A stretch of 5,202 bases of DNA, taken from an uncultured Clostridia bacterium (lineage in GTDB: Bacteria; Bacillota; Clostridia; Christensenellales; Aristaeellaceae). Location of the stretch: assembly GCA_946626395.1 (NCBI GenBank), contig CAMOUF010000127.1, positions 1 to 5,202 of the forward strand. The letters are read 5' to 3'. Of the stretch, positions 5,157 through 5,202 are shown in pieces (positions within the stretch are counted from its first letter, which is position 1; each line of letters opens with the position of its first letter). Under the pieces are notes generated by a model. That model was not told the DNA's origin. It ran no database searches and worked only from the letters and a program-made list of their open reading frames with translations. The translations under genes and the position numbers were made by a program.

Positions 5157-5202
5157 TCATATTTCCGTCATGATTTTCCCCTCGGGCTGTTGCGCGAATG
5201 AA
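5157..5202 (-). CDS. Possible C-terminal tail of a converging minus-strand gene (partial)
   Basis: One minus-strand frame is open from the right edge to a TGA at 5157-5159 and reads SFAQQPEGKIMTEI. The codons are GC-rich like the neighbouring genes and the composition is protein-like. Only 14 codons are visible, another minus frame is also open across this stretch, and no terminator lies between it and palindrome B, so this is little more than a suggestion. Confidence 0.25.
   Translation of the reverse strand, partial: SFAQQPEGKIMTEI

Overview
This window looks like ordinary chromosome from a GC-rich low-abundance-type Firmicute (Clostridia, probably a gut lineage). I infer this from the strong AGGAGG-type ribosome binding sites, the extended -10 promoters (TGnTATAAT), the high G+C at third codon positions, and the Clostridia-like TrmL and PgsA proteins. 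The sequence does not fix the genus.

Layout. The left half is read on the minus strand. It holds the first 26 codons of an unknown, highly charged protein (1-79), trmL for a tRNA wobble-base methyltransferase (139-654), a 247-bp gene-free stretch with a strikingly folded element (655-901), and a 227-residue protein that looks like the C-terminal helical domain of a tagaturonate reductase/mannitol dehydrogenase without its NAD-binding half (902-1585). Two well-formed promoters stand back to back at 1618-1646 (minus) and 1662-1690 (plus). The right half is read on the plus strand. It holds pgsA for phosphatidylglycerophosphate synthase (1757-2332) with a clear terminator, a 118-bp near-perfect palindrome built from 7-bp units (2398-2515), and a two-component operon whose response regulator (2604-3302) overlaps its membrane histidine kinase (3295-5016) by 8 bp. 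A second, more degraded heptad palindrome follows the kinase (5036-5138). The last 46 bases could be the tail of a converging minus-strand gene.

How the genes work together. The response regulator and kinase form one signalling unit of the PhoB/PhoR type, and nothing nearby identifies their signal or targets. PgsA (membrane phospholipid synthesis) and TrmL (translation fidelity) are housekeeping enzymes with no evident link to it. The minus-strand genes may share the promoter at 1618-1646, because no terminator or good promoter is visible between the UxaB-like gene and trmL.

I see no clear new multi-gene system. The points most worth checking are the stand-alone UxaB-like C-terminal domain, the branched 137-bp element before trmL, the two heptad palindromes, and the G-tract spacer in the two-component promoter.
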